In this document: piece after piece, positions 1 through 6,940 of the stretch
Layout of the letters: the number at the start of each line of letters is the position of its first letter
Position numbering within the stretch: the first letter of the stretch is position 1
Origin: Candidatus Nanopelagicaceae bacterium
GTDB lineage: Bacteria > Actinomycetota > Actinomycetes > Nanopelagicales > Nanopelagicaceae
Direction: 5' to 3'
NCBI GenBank assembly: GCA_023260175.1
Contig: JALQWD010000140.1
Coordinates: forward strand, 1-13,804
DNA length: 13,804 nucleotides
Made by a program: the position numbers and the translations under genes
The notes under the pieces: generated by a model
Told to the model about the DNA's origin: nothing
The model's database searches: none
The model's input: only the letters and a program-made list of their open reading frames with translations

Positions 1-1
1 A

Positions 2-571
2 GCATCAGATCGTTTGGTTAATGAAACTTCCCGCCAAGCAAAAGAAGCTTTGGAAGCTGCGCAAGATAAGGCGCAATCAATTCTCTCTGGCGCAGAAGCT
101 CGTGGCCGTAAATATATAAAAGCAGCAGAAGATGAGGCTGCGGAGAAGATCGAACAAGCAGAAATTTCAGCCGAAGAGTTAGTCGATCAACGTAAGCGCG
201 AAGCTTCTGCCTTAGTTGGCGCTGCACGCCGCGAAGGTGAACAGATTGTTAGTGGCGCTACTCGCGATGTTTTGGAATATCGCCAATGGCTAAATGGGGT
301 CATGGAAGAAGCTGGCCGACTTTACAAGATTCAAACTCAATCACTTGATGCGGCCGAAGAGGCAATTCATGCCAGCCGCAATCGTTTAGAGAGCGCATAC
401 AGCCGACTAGCTGAGCTTCGCTCAAATGTTTTAGAAAATATTAAAGAAGATGGCTCATTAATTTCGAGTCAGCCACTAAGAGTTAAGAGCGAACGCACTC
501 GCGCAGCAATTTCAGCGCCAAAGAAGAGCGCTAAGCCAAAGAAAAAAGCTGCTCCAAAAAAGAAAAAGTAA
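2..571 (+). CDS. Coiled-coil protein with lysine-rich C-terminal tail (5' end outside window)
   Basis: The reading frame is open to the left edge (Ala-Ser-Asp-Arg precede a TTG at 14), so this is probably the C-terminal part of a longer protein; TTG14 could be a start but has no clear Shine-Dalgarno. About 189 residues are visible. The first two thirds are long, charged, Ala/Glu/Arg-rich heptad-like helices with no membrane segment or signal peptide. The last 20 or so residues are a Lys/Ala/Pro tail (AKPKKKAAPKKKK). Composition resembles the coiled-coil parts of actinobacterial DivIVA-type proteins (Wag31, SepIVA), which recruit envelope machinery at poles or septa. The diagnostic DivIVA N-terminus, if present, lies outside the window, so family membership is inference. 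The acyltransferase starts 3 bases after the TAA, so the two are almost certainly co-transcribed. Other possibilities are an ATP-synthase-b-like or generic coiled-coil protein. The CDS is certain, the function is not. Confidence 0.8.
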   Translation, partial: ASDRLVNETSRQAKEALEAAQDKAQSILSGAEARGRKYIKAAEDEAAEKIEQAEISAEELVDQRKREASALVGAARREGEQIVSGATRDVLEYRQWLNGVMEEAGRLYKIQTQSLDAAEEAIHASRNRLESAYSRLAELRSNVLENIKEDGSLISSQPLRVKSERTRAAISAPKKSAKPKKKAAPKKKK

Positions 572-574
572 TTA

Positions 575-2317
575 ATGGCAGCCCCGAAAGGGATTAGGTA
601 CATCCCCGCTATCGATGGTTTACGCGCCATCGCAGTAATTGCGGTAATCCTTTATCACCTTGGTTTCAACTGGATCCCTGGCGGCTTTCTTGGCGTTGAC
701 CTCTTCTTTGTAATTTCAGGTTATGTAATCACTCGCCTACTTCTAGATTCCATTCAGCGATCAGGTGGACTGGATTTACGTGGTTTTTATGCTGGTCGTG
801 TGCGTAGGTTGTTGCCGCCGTTGCTATTCATGCTGGTAATTACCTCAATCTTTGTCGGTGTATGGGCCCCAGATTCAATGCGCCGATTTCTAACTGATGC
901 ACCATTTGCGATTACTGGTCTTATGAACTGGTGGTTGGTATTTAAGCATCAGGATTATTTCGAGAGCTTTGGTAGACCGCCGCTATTGCAACACACCTGG
1001 TCTCTGGGCGTGGAAGCGCAGTACTACCTAATTTGGCCGCTAATTCTCTACTTTGTTTTAAAAGTATTTGGCAAGAAAGTTATTCCGACTGCTGCACTAG
1101 CAATTGCTACATTCTCTGGCATTGCACTATTTCTAGCCTCGATCAGGGCAGATATCTCTTCAGCACAGGATGTGAGCCACGTTTACTTTGGCACAGATAC
1201 CCACTCAATTGGCTTGTTTTTAGGTTCGGCACTTGCCGTTAGTTGGATTCCACAGAATCTAAGAATGAATATAGAGAAAAAAGCGCAAGACTTTATTGAT
1301 TGTATTGGCGTCTTTGGCTTAATTGGATTGCTTGCTTCATTTCTATTTATCCAAGAGGCAGATCCAACTGCATATCGAATTGCATTTCCAATAGTTGGTC
1401 TGTTTGGTAGTGCAATAATCATGTCTGTTGTGCACCCTGCATCAAGATTTGCGCCAATTTTGCAGAGCCCAGTACTGGTTTGGATTGGCGAACGTTCTTA
1501 TGCAATTTATCTATGGCACTGGATTGTTTTCCAAGTAACCAGACCTGCCCAAGATTTGGCAGGTTCTACCTGGGCGCTTTACACCTTCCGAATCCTTGTC
1601 GTATTTGCACTTGCTGATATTTCACAACGTTGGATTGAGATTCCTTTTAGACATGGTTTGGTTTCTAATTGGTTCCGCGGTATGAAATATCGAACCAAAG
1701 AGGTGCAGCGCAGACAGAAAGCTACGGCAGGTTTGGTTTCATTAGCTTTACTTGCAACCATTGCAGCCGTCAGCAATAACGCAATTGCGATTGCAGATAA
1801 GAACAATGAAGTTGTGAAGCAGATGTTTAAAGATGACAAAGTTGCAACTATTAGCAAAATAGATGGCCTCTGGGTTGTAGGTGACTCAGTTATTCTGGGA
1901 ATTCGAAACGAACTTGAAACCAAGTCACATATAGGCTTGATTAATGCCAGAGTTGGTCGCCAGGCAGATGAATTGCTGGATGTGATTAAGCATGACAAAG
2001 CAAAAATGGTTGGCATGAAAACAGTGATTAATCTAGGCAATAACAATCGTCTAACTTCGCAGGAAGTCAGCGATATTTTCCTTGAATTAAAGGATCAGCC
2101 TTTAGTCATTGTGGTAAATACCGCTGTGCCAAGAGGCTGGCGCGATGAGAATAATTTGTTAATTCAAGAAGAGGCTAATAAATATTCAAATTTCAGAGTT
2201 ATTGATTGGGCTCAAAAATCAGAAAACCACCCGGAGTTTTTTGCTCCGGATGGCGTTCATCTGATTCCTGCAGGTATCGCAGCTTATGTTGCTGCGATAA
2301 CTAATTACTTGTACTGA
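575..2317 (+). CDS. Acyltransferase-3 (OafA/YrhL type) membrane protein with C-terminal SGNH domain
   Basis: This 580-residue protein probably O-acetylates a cell-surface glycan or wall polymer. Residues 1-380 are a multi-span membrane acyltransferase-3 domain: the DGLRAIAV motif and His28 early on, GGFLGVDLFFVISGY at about 36-50, and HTWSLGVEAQYY at about 140-151. The usual second Glu of VEEQ is Ala148, while Glu147 is kept. After a last hydrophobic segment near 385-405 comes an extracytoplasmic SGNH-hydrolase-like domain with GDSV (Ser438 as nucleophile), a GNNN block and a C-terminal DGVH (Asp559, His562). In characterised OafA-like fusions the membrane domain passes the acyl group across the membrane and the SGNH domain transfers it to the acceptor; this is family knowledge. 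The ATG lies 3 bases after the preceding stop with no strong Shine-Dalgarno, suggesting translational coupling. The last 13 bases overlap the convergent gene. The acceptor polymer cannot be read from sequence. Confidence 0.93.
   Translation: MAAPKGIRYIPAIDGLRAIAVIAVILYHLGFNWIPGGFLGVDLFFVISGYVITRLLLDSIQRSGGLDLRGFYAGRVRRLLPPLLFMLVITSIFVGVWAPDSMRRFLTDAPFAITGLMNWWLVFKHQDYFESFGRPPLLQHTWSLGVEAQYYLIWPLILYFVLKVFGKKVIPTAALAIATFSGIALFLASIRADISSAQDVSHVYFGTDTHSIGLFLGSALAVSWIPQNLRMNIEKKAQDFIDCIGVFGLIGLLASFLFIQEADPTAYRIAFPIVGLFGSAIIMSVVHPASRFAPILQSPVLVWIGERSYAIYLWHWIVFQVTRPAQDLAGSTWALYTFRILVVFALADISQRWIEIPFRHGLVSNWFRGMKYRTKEVQRRQKATAGLVSLALLATIAAVSNNAIAIADKNNEVVKQMFKDDKVATISKIDGLWVVGDSVILGIRNELETKSHIGLINARVGRQADELLDVIKHDKAKMVGMKTVINLGNNNRLTSQEVSDIFLELKDQPLVIVVNTAVPRGWRDENNLLIQEEANKYSNFRVIDWAQKSENHPEFFAPDGVHLIPAGIAAYVAAITNYLY
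2231..2249 (-). terminator. Candidate intrinsic terminator for the minus-strand run, inside the acyltransferase CDS
   Basis: CCGGAG (2231-2236) and CTCCGG (2244-2249) form a perfect 6-base GC-rich stem with a 7-base loop. Read on the minus strand it lies about 56 bases past the FN3-protein stop and is followed by a T-rich stretch (GTGGTTTTCTGATTTTT). It sits in coding DNA for the acyltransferase SGNH domain, so chance cannot be excluded. Confidence 0.45.
2275..2299 (-). terminator. Perfect 9-base-pair stem-loop at the convergent gene junction
   Basis: TATCGCAGC (2275-2283) and GCTGCGATA (2291-2299) are exact reverse complements around the 7-base loop TTATGTT. On the minus strand it begins 5 bases after the FN3-protein stop. 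There is no T-tract after it, so it may be a U-less terminator or a 3'-end stabiliser. For the plus strand it lies before the acyltransferase stop, where termination would cut off the gene. Confidence 0.45.
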
Positions 2318-3075
2318 CCTGGAAGTCCGAAGACCTTTCCTTCTGCCTTCTGGCCATCGTTATATACAGCTGAGATCTTAAATGAAGACCAGCCAGCAGT
2401 ATCTGTCTTTGTAATATCAAACTTAGTTACATCTGTTCCAACAGTTGCAGCTTCAGAAAAAGCGCCACCATTAGAAGAAATTTCTACGCTGTAGCCCTTT
2501 AGGCCATCAGCTGCAGTTGTCGCATTCCAGAAGATTGTTGCGCCATCCGCTGTGTAATGAGCAACGATTCCGAGTGGTGCAGCAGTTGTAGAAACCGAGC
2601 CTGAAGTTGATTCAGTTGGAGTTGCTTCTGCAGATGGAGATGTGGTCTCTGTTGGAGTTGCTGTTTCAGTTGTTGAATCTGAACCCTTAGAGAAAACGAT
2701 TGCACCAAGTGCAAGAATTCCGATTACTACAGCAAGAACAACGCGATTCGATCCGCCTTGCTTCTTTGCAGGTGTTGATGGCTTTGCAGCTGGCGCAGCA
2801 ACCGCTGGCTTGCTATCAATGCTCTTTGTTGCAGGACGTGCAGAAGATACTGGTACTGGTGGTACAACAATCTTTGCTGCTGCGCGCTTTGCAGGCGCTT
2901 TCTTTGCAACTTTCTTCTTAGCCGCAGCCTTCTTTGCAGGAGCCTTCTTAGCGACTTTCTTAACTGCAGTTTTCTTTGCAACCTTCTTTGCAGGTGCCTT
3001 CTTAACTGCCTTCTTAGCTGCTTTCTTTGCCGGCGCCTTCTTGGCCGCCTTCTTTGCAACTTTCTTTGTAGCCAC
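2305..3075 (-). CDS. Membrane-anchored protein with histone H1-like Lys/Ala tail and FN3-like ectodomain
   Basis: This 256-residue protein starts at GTG, with an AGGAGAA Shine-Dalgarno 4 bases upstream. Residues 1-70 are almost only Lys, Ala, Val and Pro in KKAPAKK-like units, with 29 Lys, one Arg and no acidic residue, as in H1-like or AlgP-like tails that bind nucleic acid. Residues 70-109 are a Pro/Ala linker. Residues 111-129 are one clear membrane span. Residues 131-166 are a Thr/Ser/Glu/Pro-rich linker, and 168-250 look like one fibronectin type III fold (Trp183, Tyr195, SAVYNDG). The positive-inside rule puts the basic tail in the cytoplasm and the FN3 part outside. There is no TANNNT box at start-proximal spacing, so it is probably the last gene of the murI-rph-rdgB transcript, 46 bases after rdgB. 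The function is unknown. Tethering nucleic acid, or another polyanion, to the membrane is inference. The long open frame on the opposite strand is a shadow of the repeat. Confidence 0.85.
   Translation of the reverse strand: MATKKVAKKAAKKAPAKKAAKKAVKKAPAKKVAKKTAVKKVAKKAPAKKAAAKKKVAKKAPAKRAAAKIVVPPVPVSSARPATKSIDSKPAVAAPAAKPSTPAKKQGGSNRVVLAVVIGILALGAIVFSKGSDSTTETATPTETTSPSAEATPTESTSGSVSTTAAPLGIVAHYTADGATIFWNATTAADGLKGYSVEISSNGGAFSEAATVGTDVTKFDITKTDTAGWSSFKISAVYNDGQKAEGKVFGLPGQYK
2866..3075 (-). repeat. Low-complexity Lys/Ala-coding repeat tract
   Basis: The first 70 codons of the FN3-protein gene are degenerate repeats of AAG/AAA-AAG-GCN type units, seen on the plus strand as recurring CTTCTTAGC, CTTTGCAGG and TTTGCAAC blocks. 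Unit order varies, so it is not a strict tandem array. Such tracts tend to change length between strains, and they create a spurious open frame on the opposite strand. Confidence 0.7.
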
Positions 3076-3079
3076 TGAC

Positions 3080-3086
3080 TTCTCCT
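3080..3086 (-). promoter_or_regulatory. Ribosome binding site deciding the GTG start of the FN3 protein
   Basis: Minus-strand AGGAGAA lies 4 bases (GTCA) before GTG at 3075. It is the only good Shine-Dalgarno upstream of the Lys/Ala tail and fixes the start despite the lack of ATG. Confidence 0.75.
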
Positions 3087-3121
3087 AATGAATAACTGGG
3101 CTTGAATTAACAGACAGAATT

Positions 3122-3709
3122 TTAGCCGATTATGTATGGCGCAATCGCGCGCATCGCTTTACCGCGATGGCTAATAGCATCTTTTTCTGCGGCAGAGAGC
3201 TCAGCAGATGAGCAATTTAAGCCATCGGGCCGGAAAAGTGGGTCATAACCAAAACCGCCCTTACCAATCACCTCATGAAGGATCGTGCCGTAAAAACGCC
3301 CTTCTTCGACCTTCTCAAAACCATCTGGGCGAACAAAGGCTGCAACGCAGATGAAGTGAGCAGTTCGCTTCTCTTCGGGAACATCTTTTAATTCAGCTAG
3401 AAGCTTTTCATTATTTGCAGCATCGCCATTACCCGAATAGCGAGCTGAGTAAAGTCCTGGTGCGCCGTTTAAAGCATCAACACAAATACCACTGTCATCA
3501 GCAAGTGCTGGAAGCCCAGTTAATTTACAGATGGTGCGCGCCTTCAATAATGAATTCTCTTCAAAAGTTGTACCAGTCTCTTCGATATCACCAATTTCTG
3601 GGAATGCATCTAAACCGACTACTTCTAGATCGGTTGCGCCTAACTCTTCAAGGAGTCGGCGAAACTCAATAACTTTTCCAGAGTTCTTTGTTGCTAAAAC
3701 TAATTTCAT
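3122..3709 (-). CDS. rdgB: Non-canonical purine NTP pyrophosphatase (RdgB/HAM1 family)
   Basis: This cytoplasmic enzyme of 195 residues, full length for the family, hydrolyses dITP, ITP and XTP to the monophosphate plus pyrophosphate. It keeps deaminated purines out of DNA and RNA. All family motifs are visible: ATKNSGK at 6-12 (phosphate binding), FEENS at 49-53 (metal site), ADDSG at 70-74 (general base and metal), GFGYDPLF at 152-159 and SHRGKA at 180-185 (base recognition). Its ATG overlaps the TGA of rph as ATGA and there is no good Shine-Dalgarno, so translation is probably coupled to rph. The rph-rdgB pairing is a widespread actinobacterial arrangement. No odd residues were noticed. 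Confidence 0.97.
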   Translation of the reverse strand: MKLVLATKNSGKVIEFRRLLEELGATDLEVVGLDAFPEIGDIEETGTTFEENSLLKARTICKLTGLPALADDSGICVDALNGAPGLYSARYSGNGDAANNEKLLAELKDVPEEKRTAHFICVAAFVRPDGFEKVEEGRFYGTILHEVIGKGGFGYDPLFRPDGLNCSSAELSAAEKDAISHRGKAMRAIAPYIIG

Positions 3710-4428
3710 GAAAGAGACTTAATTTGAAGATCGGCTAAGTTTGAACAGCCTGCAACTGCAAGATCTAGCAAAGAATCAAGTAGTGCGCGATCAAAAGGTT
3801 CGCCTTCAGCAGTTCCCTGCACTTCAATAAATTTTCCTGAACCAGAAATCACTACGTTCATATCAGTCTCAGCACGAACATCTTCTTCGTAGCAAAGATC
3901 TAGCATCGGTACGCCGTCAATAATTCCTACAGAAACTGCAGAAACTGATTCTTTTAATACCTTTGCATCTGCTTTTACGTGTCCGTTTTCCTTTGCCCAT
4001 GCGATTGCATCAGCTAAAGCTACATATGCACCGGTAATTGCAGCGGTCCGTGTTCCGCCATCTGCTTGAAGAACATCGCAATCTAAAACAATTGTGTTCT
4101 CGCCAAGCGCGTGATTATCAATAACAGCGCGTAATGAACGACCGATTAATCTTGAGATTTCTTGGGTGCGGCCACCTAGTTTTCCCTTTACGCTCTCGCG
4201 ATCTGAACGTGTATGTGTTGCACGTGGCAACATTGAATATTCAGAGGTCACCCAGCCTTTACCTGAATCCTTAAGCCAACGTGGCACGCCTGGCGTAAAA
4301 GAAGCAACGCAAAGAACGCGAGTGTTTCCGAATTCAACAATTACGGAGCCTTCTGCATTATTCAACCAATTTCTAGTGAACTTGATTTCGCGTAATTGAT
4401 TGTTATTGCGACCGTCATTTCTTGGCAT
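3706..4428 (-). CDS. rph: Ribonuclease PH
   Basis: RNase PH is a phosphate-dependent 3'-5' exoribonuclease that trims tRNA precursors, releasing nucleoside diphosphates. The 240 residues match the family length, so there is no sign of the truncation known from some E. coli K-12 strains. Visible signatures include [20 protein letters not shown] at 75-94, the phosphate-binding GGTRT at 124-128 and Asp183/Asp189, which correspond to the six-residue-spaced catalytic acidic pair. A GGGAGAAG Shine-Dalgarno precedes the ATG with suitable spacing and abuts the stop codon of murI, so the gene is translated independently within the murI transcript. The 3' end shares ATGA with rdgB. The family forms a hexameric ring, which is consistent with the intact length. 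Confidence 0.97.
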   Translation of the reverse strand: MPRNDGRNNNQLREIKFTRNWLNNAEGSVIVEFGNTRVLCVASFTPGVPRWLKDSGKGWVTSEYSMLPRATHTRSDRESVKGKLGGRTQEISRLIGRSLRAVIDNHALGENTIVLDCDVLQADGGTRTAAITGAYVALADAIAWAKENGHVKADAKVLKESVSAVSVGIIDGVPMLDLCYEEDVRAETDMNVVISGSGKFIEVQGTAEGEPFDRALLDSLLDLAVAGCSNLADLQIKSLS

Positions 4429-4440
4429 TGCTTCTCCCTA
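4429..4440 (-). promoter_or_regulatory. rph ribosome binding site next to murI stop
   Basis: Read on the minus strand, the TAG of murI is followed directly by GGGAGAAG and then CA before the rph ATG. The GGGAG core is 5 bases from the start codon. The stop codon and the Shine-Dalgarno share a base, so ribosomes ending on murI sit over the rph site. This supports the chosen rph start and co-transcription. Confidence 0.8.
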
Positions 4441-5235
4441 TAAATCCTGATGGTGGACTTTAGATACTTCTGGACCCAAAAATCTTCGGGCCAAAATTTC
4501 GAATTGGCTTGAATCACCAGTTGCTAAGAATTCATGTGTAGGTGGAGTTGTAGATACTTCACGAAGCAAGTTTTTCTCAACTAAAACGCGGTACAAATCT
4601 TTTGCGGTCTCTTCAGCGGATGAAACTAGCGTTACGCCTTCGCCCATCACATAAGAGATTACACCTGTTAAAAGTGGGTAATGCGTGCAGCCCAAAACCA
4701 AAGTATCAACGTCAGCATCGATCATTGGCTTTAAATATTCACGTGCAATTTCCGTGATCTCCGCACCGCTAGTTTCGCCTCGTTCAACATACTCAACAAA
4801 ACGTGGACACGCTTTCGAAGTTATTTGAAGTTGTGGTGCCGCTGCAAATGCATCTAAATACGAACCAGAATCAATCGTGGCATTAGTTCCGATTACGCCA
4901 ACTTTTCCAGAACGAGTCGCTGCAACCGCACGTCGTGCTGCGGGCTGAATAACTTCGATAATTGGAATTTGAAAACGCTCGCGCGCATCTCTCAGCATTG
5001 CAGAGCTAGCGGTATTACAGGCTATTACGACCGCTTTGCAGCCGCGGTTAACTAGAAATTCGATAATCTCTAATGAAAATTCGCGTACTTCGGCAATCTT
5101 TCGTGGTCCGTATGGACCACGGGCTGTATCACCAATATAAATTGTTGATTCGTTAGGTAACTGATCAATGATGGCTCGGGCGACTGTTAGTCCCCCGACG
5201 CCTGAATCAAAGATTCCGATTGGTGCGTTACTCAC
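4438..5235 (-). CDS. murI: Glutamate racemase
   Basis: MurI interconverts L- and D-glutamate in the cytoplasm and supplies D-Glu for the peptidoglycan stem peptide. The 265-residue protein shows the family pattern: [13 protein letters not shown] at 6-18 with Asp10 and Ser11, [11 protein letters not shown] at 35-45, the first catalytic cysteine in ACNTAS (Cys73) and the second in LGCTHYP (Cys183, with His185). The start is GTG; no ATG upstream is plausible because ftsX ends 13 bases away. There is no Shine-Dalgarno, but a TAGACT box ends 7 bases before GTG, suggesting a leaderless transcript that opens the murI-rph-rdgB-FN3 protein group. Read-through from ftsX is also possible. Confidence 0.97.
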   Translation of the reverse strand: MSNAPIGIFDSGVGGLTVARAIIDQLPNESTIYIGDTARGPYGPRKIAEVREFSLEIIEFLVNRGCKAVVIACNTASSAMLRDARERFQIPIIEVIQPAARRAVAATRSGKVGVIGTNATIDSGSYLDAFAAAPQLQITSKACPRFVEYVERGETSGAEITEIAREYLKPMIDADVDTLVLGCTHYPLLTGVISYVMGEGVTLVSSAEETAKDLYRVLVEKNLLREVSTTPPTHEFLATGDSSQFEILARRFLGPEVSKVHHQDL

Positions 5236-5248
5236 GCGCGGAAGTCTA
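5236..5248 (-). promoter_or_regulatory. Putative murI -10 box (leaderless start)
   Basis: On the minus strand TAGACT (5248-5243) follows the ftsX stop directly, then 7 bases (TCCGCGC), then the GTG of murI. TANNNT at this distance places the transcription start on or next to the start codon. There is no Shine-Dalgarno in the gap. No convincing -35 was recognised. The call rests on position and on the same pattern at other genes in the window. Confidence 0.5.
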
Positions 5249-6151
5249 TTAGACCTTTAGATACTTACGAAGTGTGAGCGTAGATGCAATGATTGAAACA
5301 ACTAAACCGGTTAGCAGCAACCAACCAGATGCAATCCAAACCTGACCCCAGCCAAAGAATTTGGTGAAGGTGAGCAATGGCGCAATTTTGCTATCGACGA
5401 CTGATTTAATGCCGGCCAAAAGTCCGGTAGCTAAAATCCAACCGACAAATGCCGAGAAAACGCCTTCGAGTAAGAATGGCAATTGAATTGACCAGCTGGT
5501 TGCGCCAACTAATTTCATTACGTTTGTTTCGCGACGTCGATTAAATGCTGCAATACGCAAAGTATTACTAATTAACAAAGCAGCCGTTAATACGGAAGCC
5601 AAGCCAACTGCAAGGGCACCATTTCGTAAAACGCCAAGCAATTTGAAGAAATTATCCAAAATTGTTCGTTGGTCTTGTACTACGTCAACACCTGGACGAC
5701 CAGTAAATGCGGAAACCACAACACCATATTGAGTTGGGTCTTTCAACTTAACTCTGAAAGATTCTGGTAATTGGTCTGCGGTTACATTCTGCGCAATTGC
5801 TGAACCTTTAAATCGCTCTTGAAAGTGCGAGAAAGCTTCTGCTTGAGATTCGTAATAGACCTTATCTACAACTGGAAGAGCCTGTAGATCCTGCTGAATC
5901 GATAGTCGCTGTGCTGAAGTTACAACGCCTGTTGAGCAAGAAGAAGATTCAGATAGCGAGCTACAAAGAAATACTGAGACTTCAATTTTGTCGTACCAGT
6001 AATCTTTCATCGCTTTAACTTGTGCGTTTGAAAGTAAGCCAATACCCAGAAGGCTTAATGAGATTGCGGTTGTAACCATAACTGCGAAAGTCATGGTCGC
6101 ATTACGACGTAGACCTATACCTACTTCACCAGCAATAAAACGTGCGCGCAT
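5249..6151 (-). CDS. ftsX: Cell division ABC transporter-like permease FtsX
   Basis: FtsX is the membrane half of FtsEX, which does not transport but uses FtsE ATP hydrolysis to switch on extracytoplasmic peptidoglycan hydrolases during division. The 300 residues give the expected layout: a short cytoplasmic start, membrane span 1 at about 22-42, a large extracellular loop of about 43-175, then three spans near 176-198, 228-247 and 270-292. [16 protein letters not shown] at 203-218 is the conserved cytoplasmic coupling region. The extracellular loop carries a Cys63...Cys72 pair around a Ser/Glu-rich stretch, which could form a disulfide. The start lies 4 bases after the ftsE stop, so the two are co-translated. 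In many actinobacteria smpB follows ftsX; here murI does. No RipC-type partner hydrolase is recognisable next to it. Confidence 0.96.
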   Translation of the reverse strand: MRARFIAGEVGIGLRRNATMTFAVMVTTAISLSLLGIGLLSNAQVKAMKDYWYDKIEVSVFLCSSLSESSSCSTGVVTSAQRLSIQQDLQALPVVDKVYYESQAEAFSHFQERFKGSAIAQNVTADQLPESFRVKLKDPTQYGVVVSAFTGRPGVDVVQDQRTILDNFFKLLGVLRNGALAVGLASVLTAALLISNTLRIAAFNRRRETNVMKLVGATSWSIQLPFLLEGVFSAFVGWILATGLLAGIKSVVDSKIAPLLTFTKFFGWGQVWIASGWLLLTGLVVSIIASTLTLRKYLKV

Positions 6152-6155
6152 CTAA

Positions 6156-6845
6156 TTACCCCGTATATCCGTAAACGCCGCGTACCTGGTCACGAACAAC
6201 GTGGCCGCGATCTAATTCAATAACTCGTTTACGCATCTGATCCACAATTCCGGAATCGTGCGTAGCCATTAATACTGTGGTGCCTTCGCGGTTAATGCGA
6301 TCAAGCAATTTCATGATGCCGATTGAGGTTGCAGGATCAAGATTTCCCGTTGGCTCATCGGCAATCAAAATAGGTGGTTTTGTTACATAAGCTCGCGCAA
6401 TCGCTACGCGCTGCTGTTCGCCACCAGAAATCTCAGAAGGCTTGCGATCGCCCTTATCTTCAAGGCCAACCAATTCGAGCACTTCAGGTACCTCGCGATT
6501 AATCTCTTTTTGAGAATGGCCAAGTACGTGAAGCGCGAATGCGACATTTTCTGTAATTGTTTTATTTGGAAGCAATCTAAAATCTTGGAAAACAGTTCCG
6601 ACCTGGCGTCGCAGCTCTGGAACTTTATGGTTTGGCAAGGTATTCAAATCTTTACCTGCAACATGAATTGTGCCGGTGGTAGGTCTCTCTTCGCGCAGAA
6701 CTAATCGCAAGAAAGTTGACTTACCGGAGCCGGAAAGTCCAACGAGGAAGACGAATTCGCCTTTTTCAATTTCAAGATTTACATTGTCGAGAGCTGGACG
6801 CTCTGTGCCAGGGTAAACCTTGCTGACGTTTTCAAATCGGATCAT
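6156..6845 (-). CDS. ftsE: Cell division ATP-binding protein FtsE
   Basis: FtsE is the cytoplasmic ATPase of the FtsEX division complex. The 229 residues form one complete ABC domain: Walker [10 protein letters not shown] at 36-44, Q-loop FQDF with Gln87, signature SGGEQ at 140-144, Walker B ILIADE ending at Glu164, D-loop GNLD and switch His196. The first residues, [13 protein letters not shown], are typical of FtsE. There is no Shine-Dalgarno before the ATG. A TAAACT box lies 9 bases upstream in the 95-base gap after prfB, so the gene could have its own near-leaderless promoter or be read from prfB. ftsX follows after 4 bases. Confidence 0.97.
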   Translation of the reverse strand: MIRFENVSKVYPGTERPALDNVNLEIEKGEFVFLVGLSGSGKSTFLRLVLREERPTTGTIHVAGKDLNTLPNHKVPELRRQVGTVFQDFRLLPNKTITENVAFALHVLGHSQKEINREVPEVLELVGLEDKGDRKPSEISGGEQQRVAIARAYVTKPPILIADEPTGNLDPATSIGIMKLLDRINREGTTVLMATHDSGIVDQMRKRVIELDRGHVVRDQVRGVYGYTG

Positions 6846-6940
6846 AACGGGGCAAGTTTAGGTAACTAAGGTGCGATTTCTGGCTATTTCGCTACTTTCG
6901 CAGCAAATTCACACGCTTAAATGCGATGAAAGGTGATTTA
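6846..6940 (-). promoter_or_regulatory. prfB-ftsE intergenic region with putative ftsE -10 box
   Basis: This is the longest gene-free stretch inside the minus-strand run, 95 bases. On the minus strand TAAACT at 6860-6855 lies 9 bases before the ftsE ATG, predicting a leader of only about 2-3 bases. Further upstream is a short near-repeat (GCGAAAG then GCGAAAT, around 6885-6905) of unknown meaning. No good -35, stem-loop terminator or small ORF was recognised. Confidence 0.4.

Noticed and set aside
1579..2046. 155-codon minus-strand open frame inside the acyltransferase gene
   Set aside because: It is a shadow of the well-supported plus-strand gene, with no domain sense and no start signals.
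2642..3088. Long plus-strand open frame rich in Phe and Ala opposite the FN3-protein gene
   Set aside because: It is the antisense of the Lys/Ala repeat (Lys codons read back as Phe/Leu). It has no Shine-Dalgarno, and the minus-strand gene has a good start and recognisable domains.
5102..5121. Perfect 8-bp inverted repeat CGTGGTCC/GGACCACG with loop GTAT
   Set aside because: It lies in the middle of murI and encodes the conserved ARGPYGPR motif, whose near-symmetric codons explain it. No gene end or T-tract is near.
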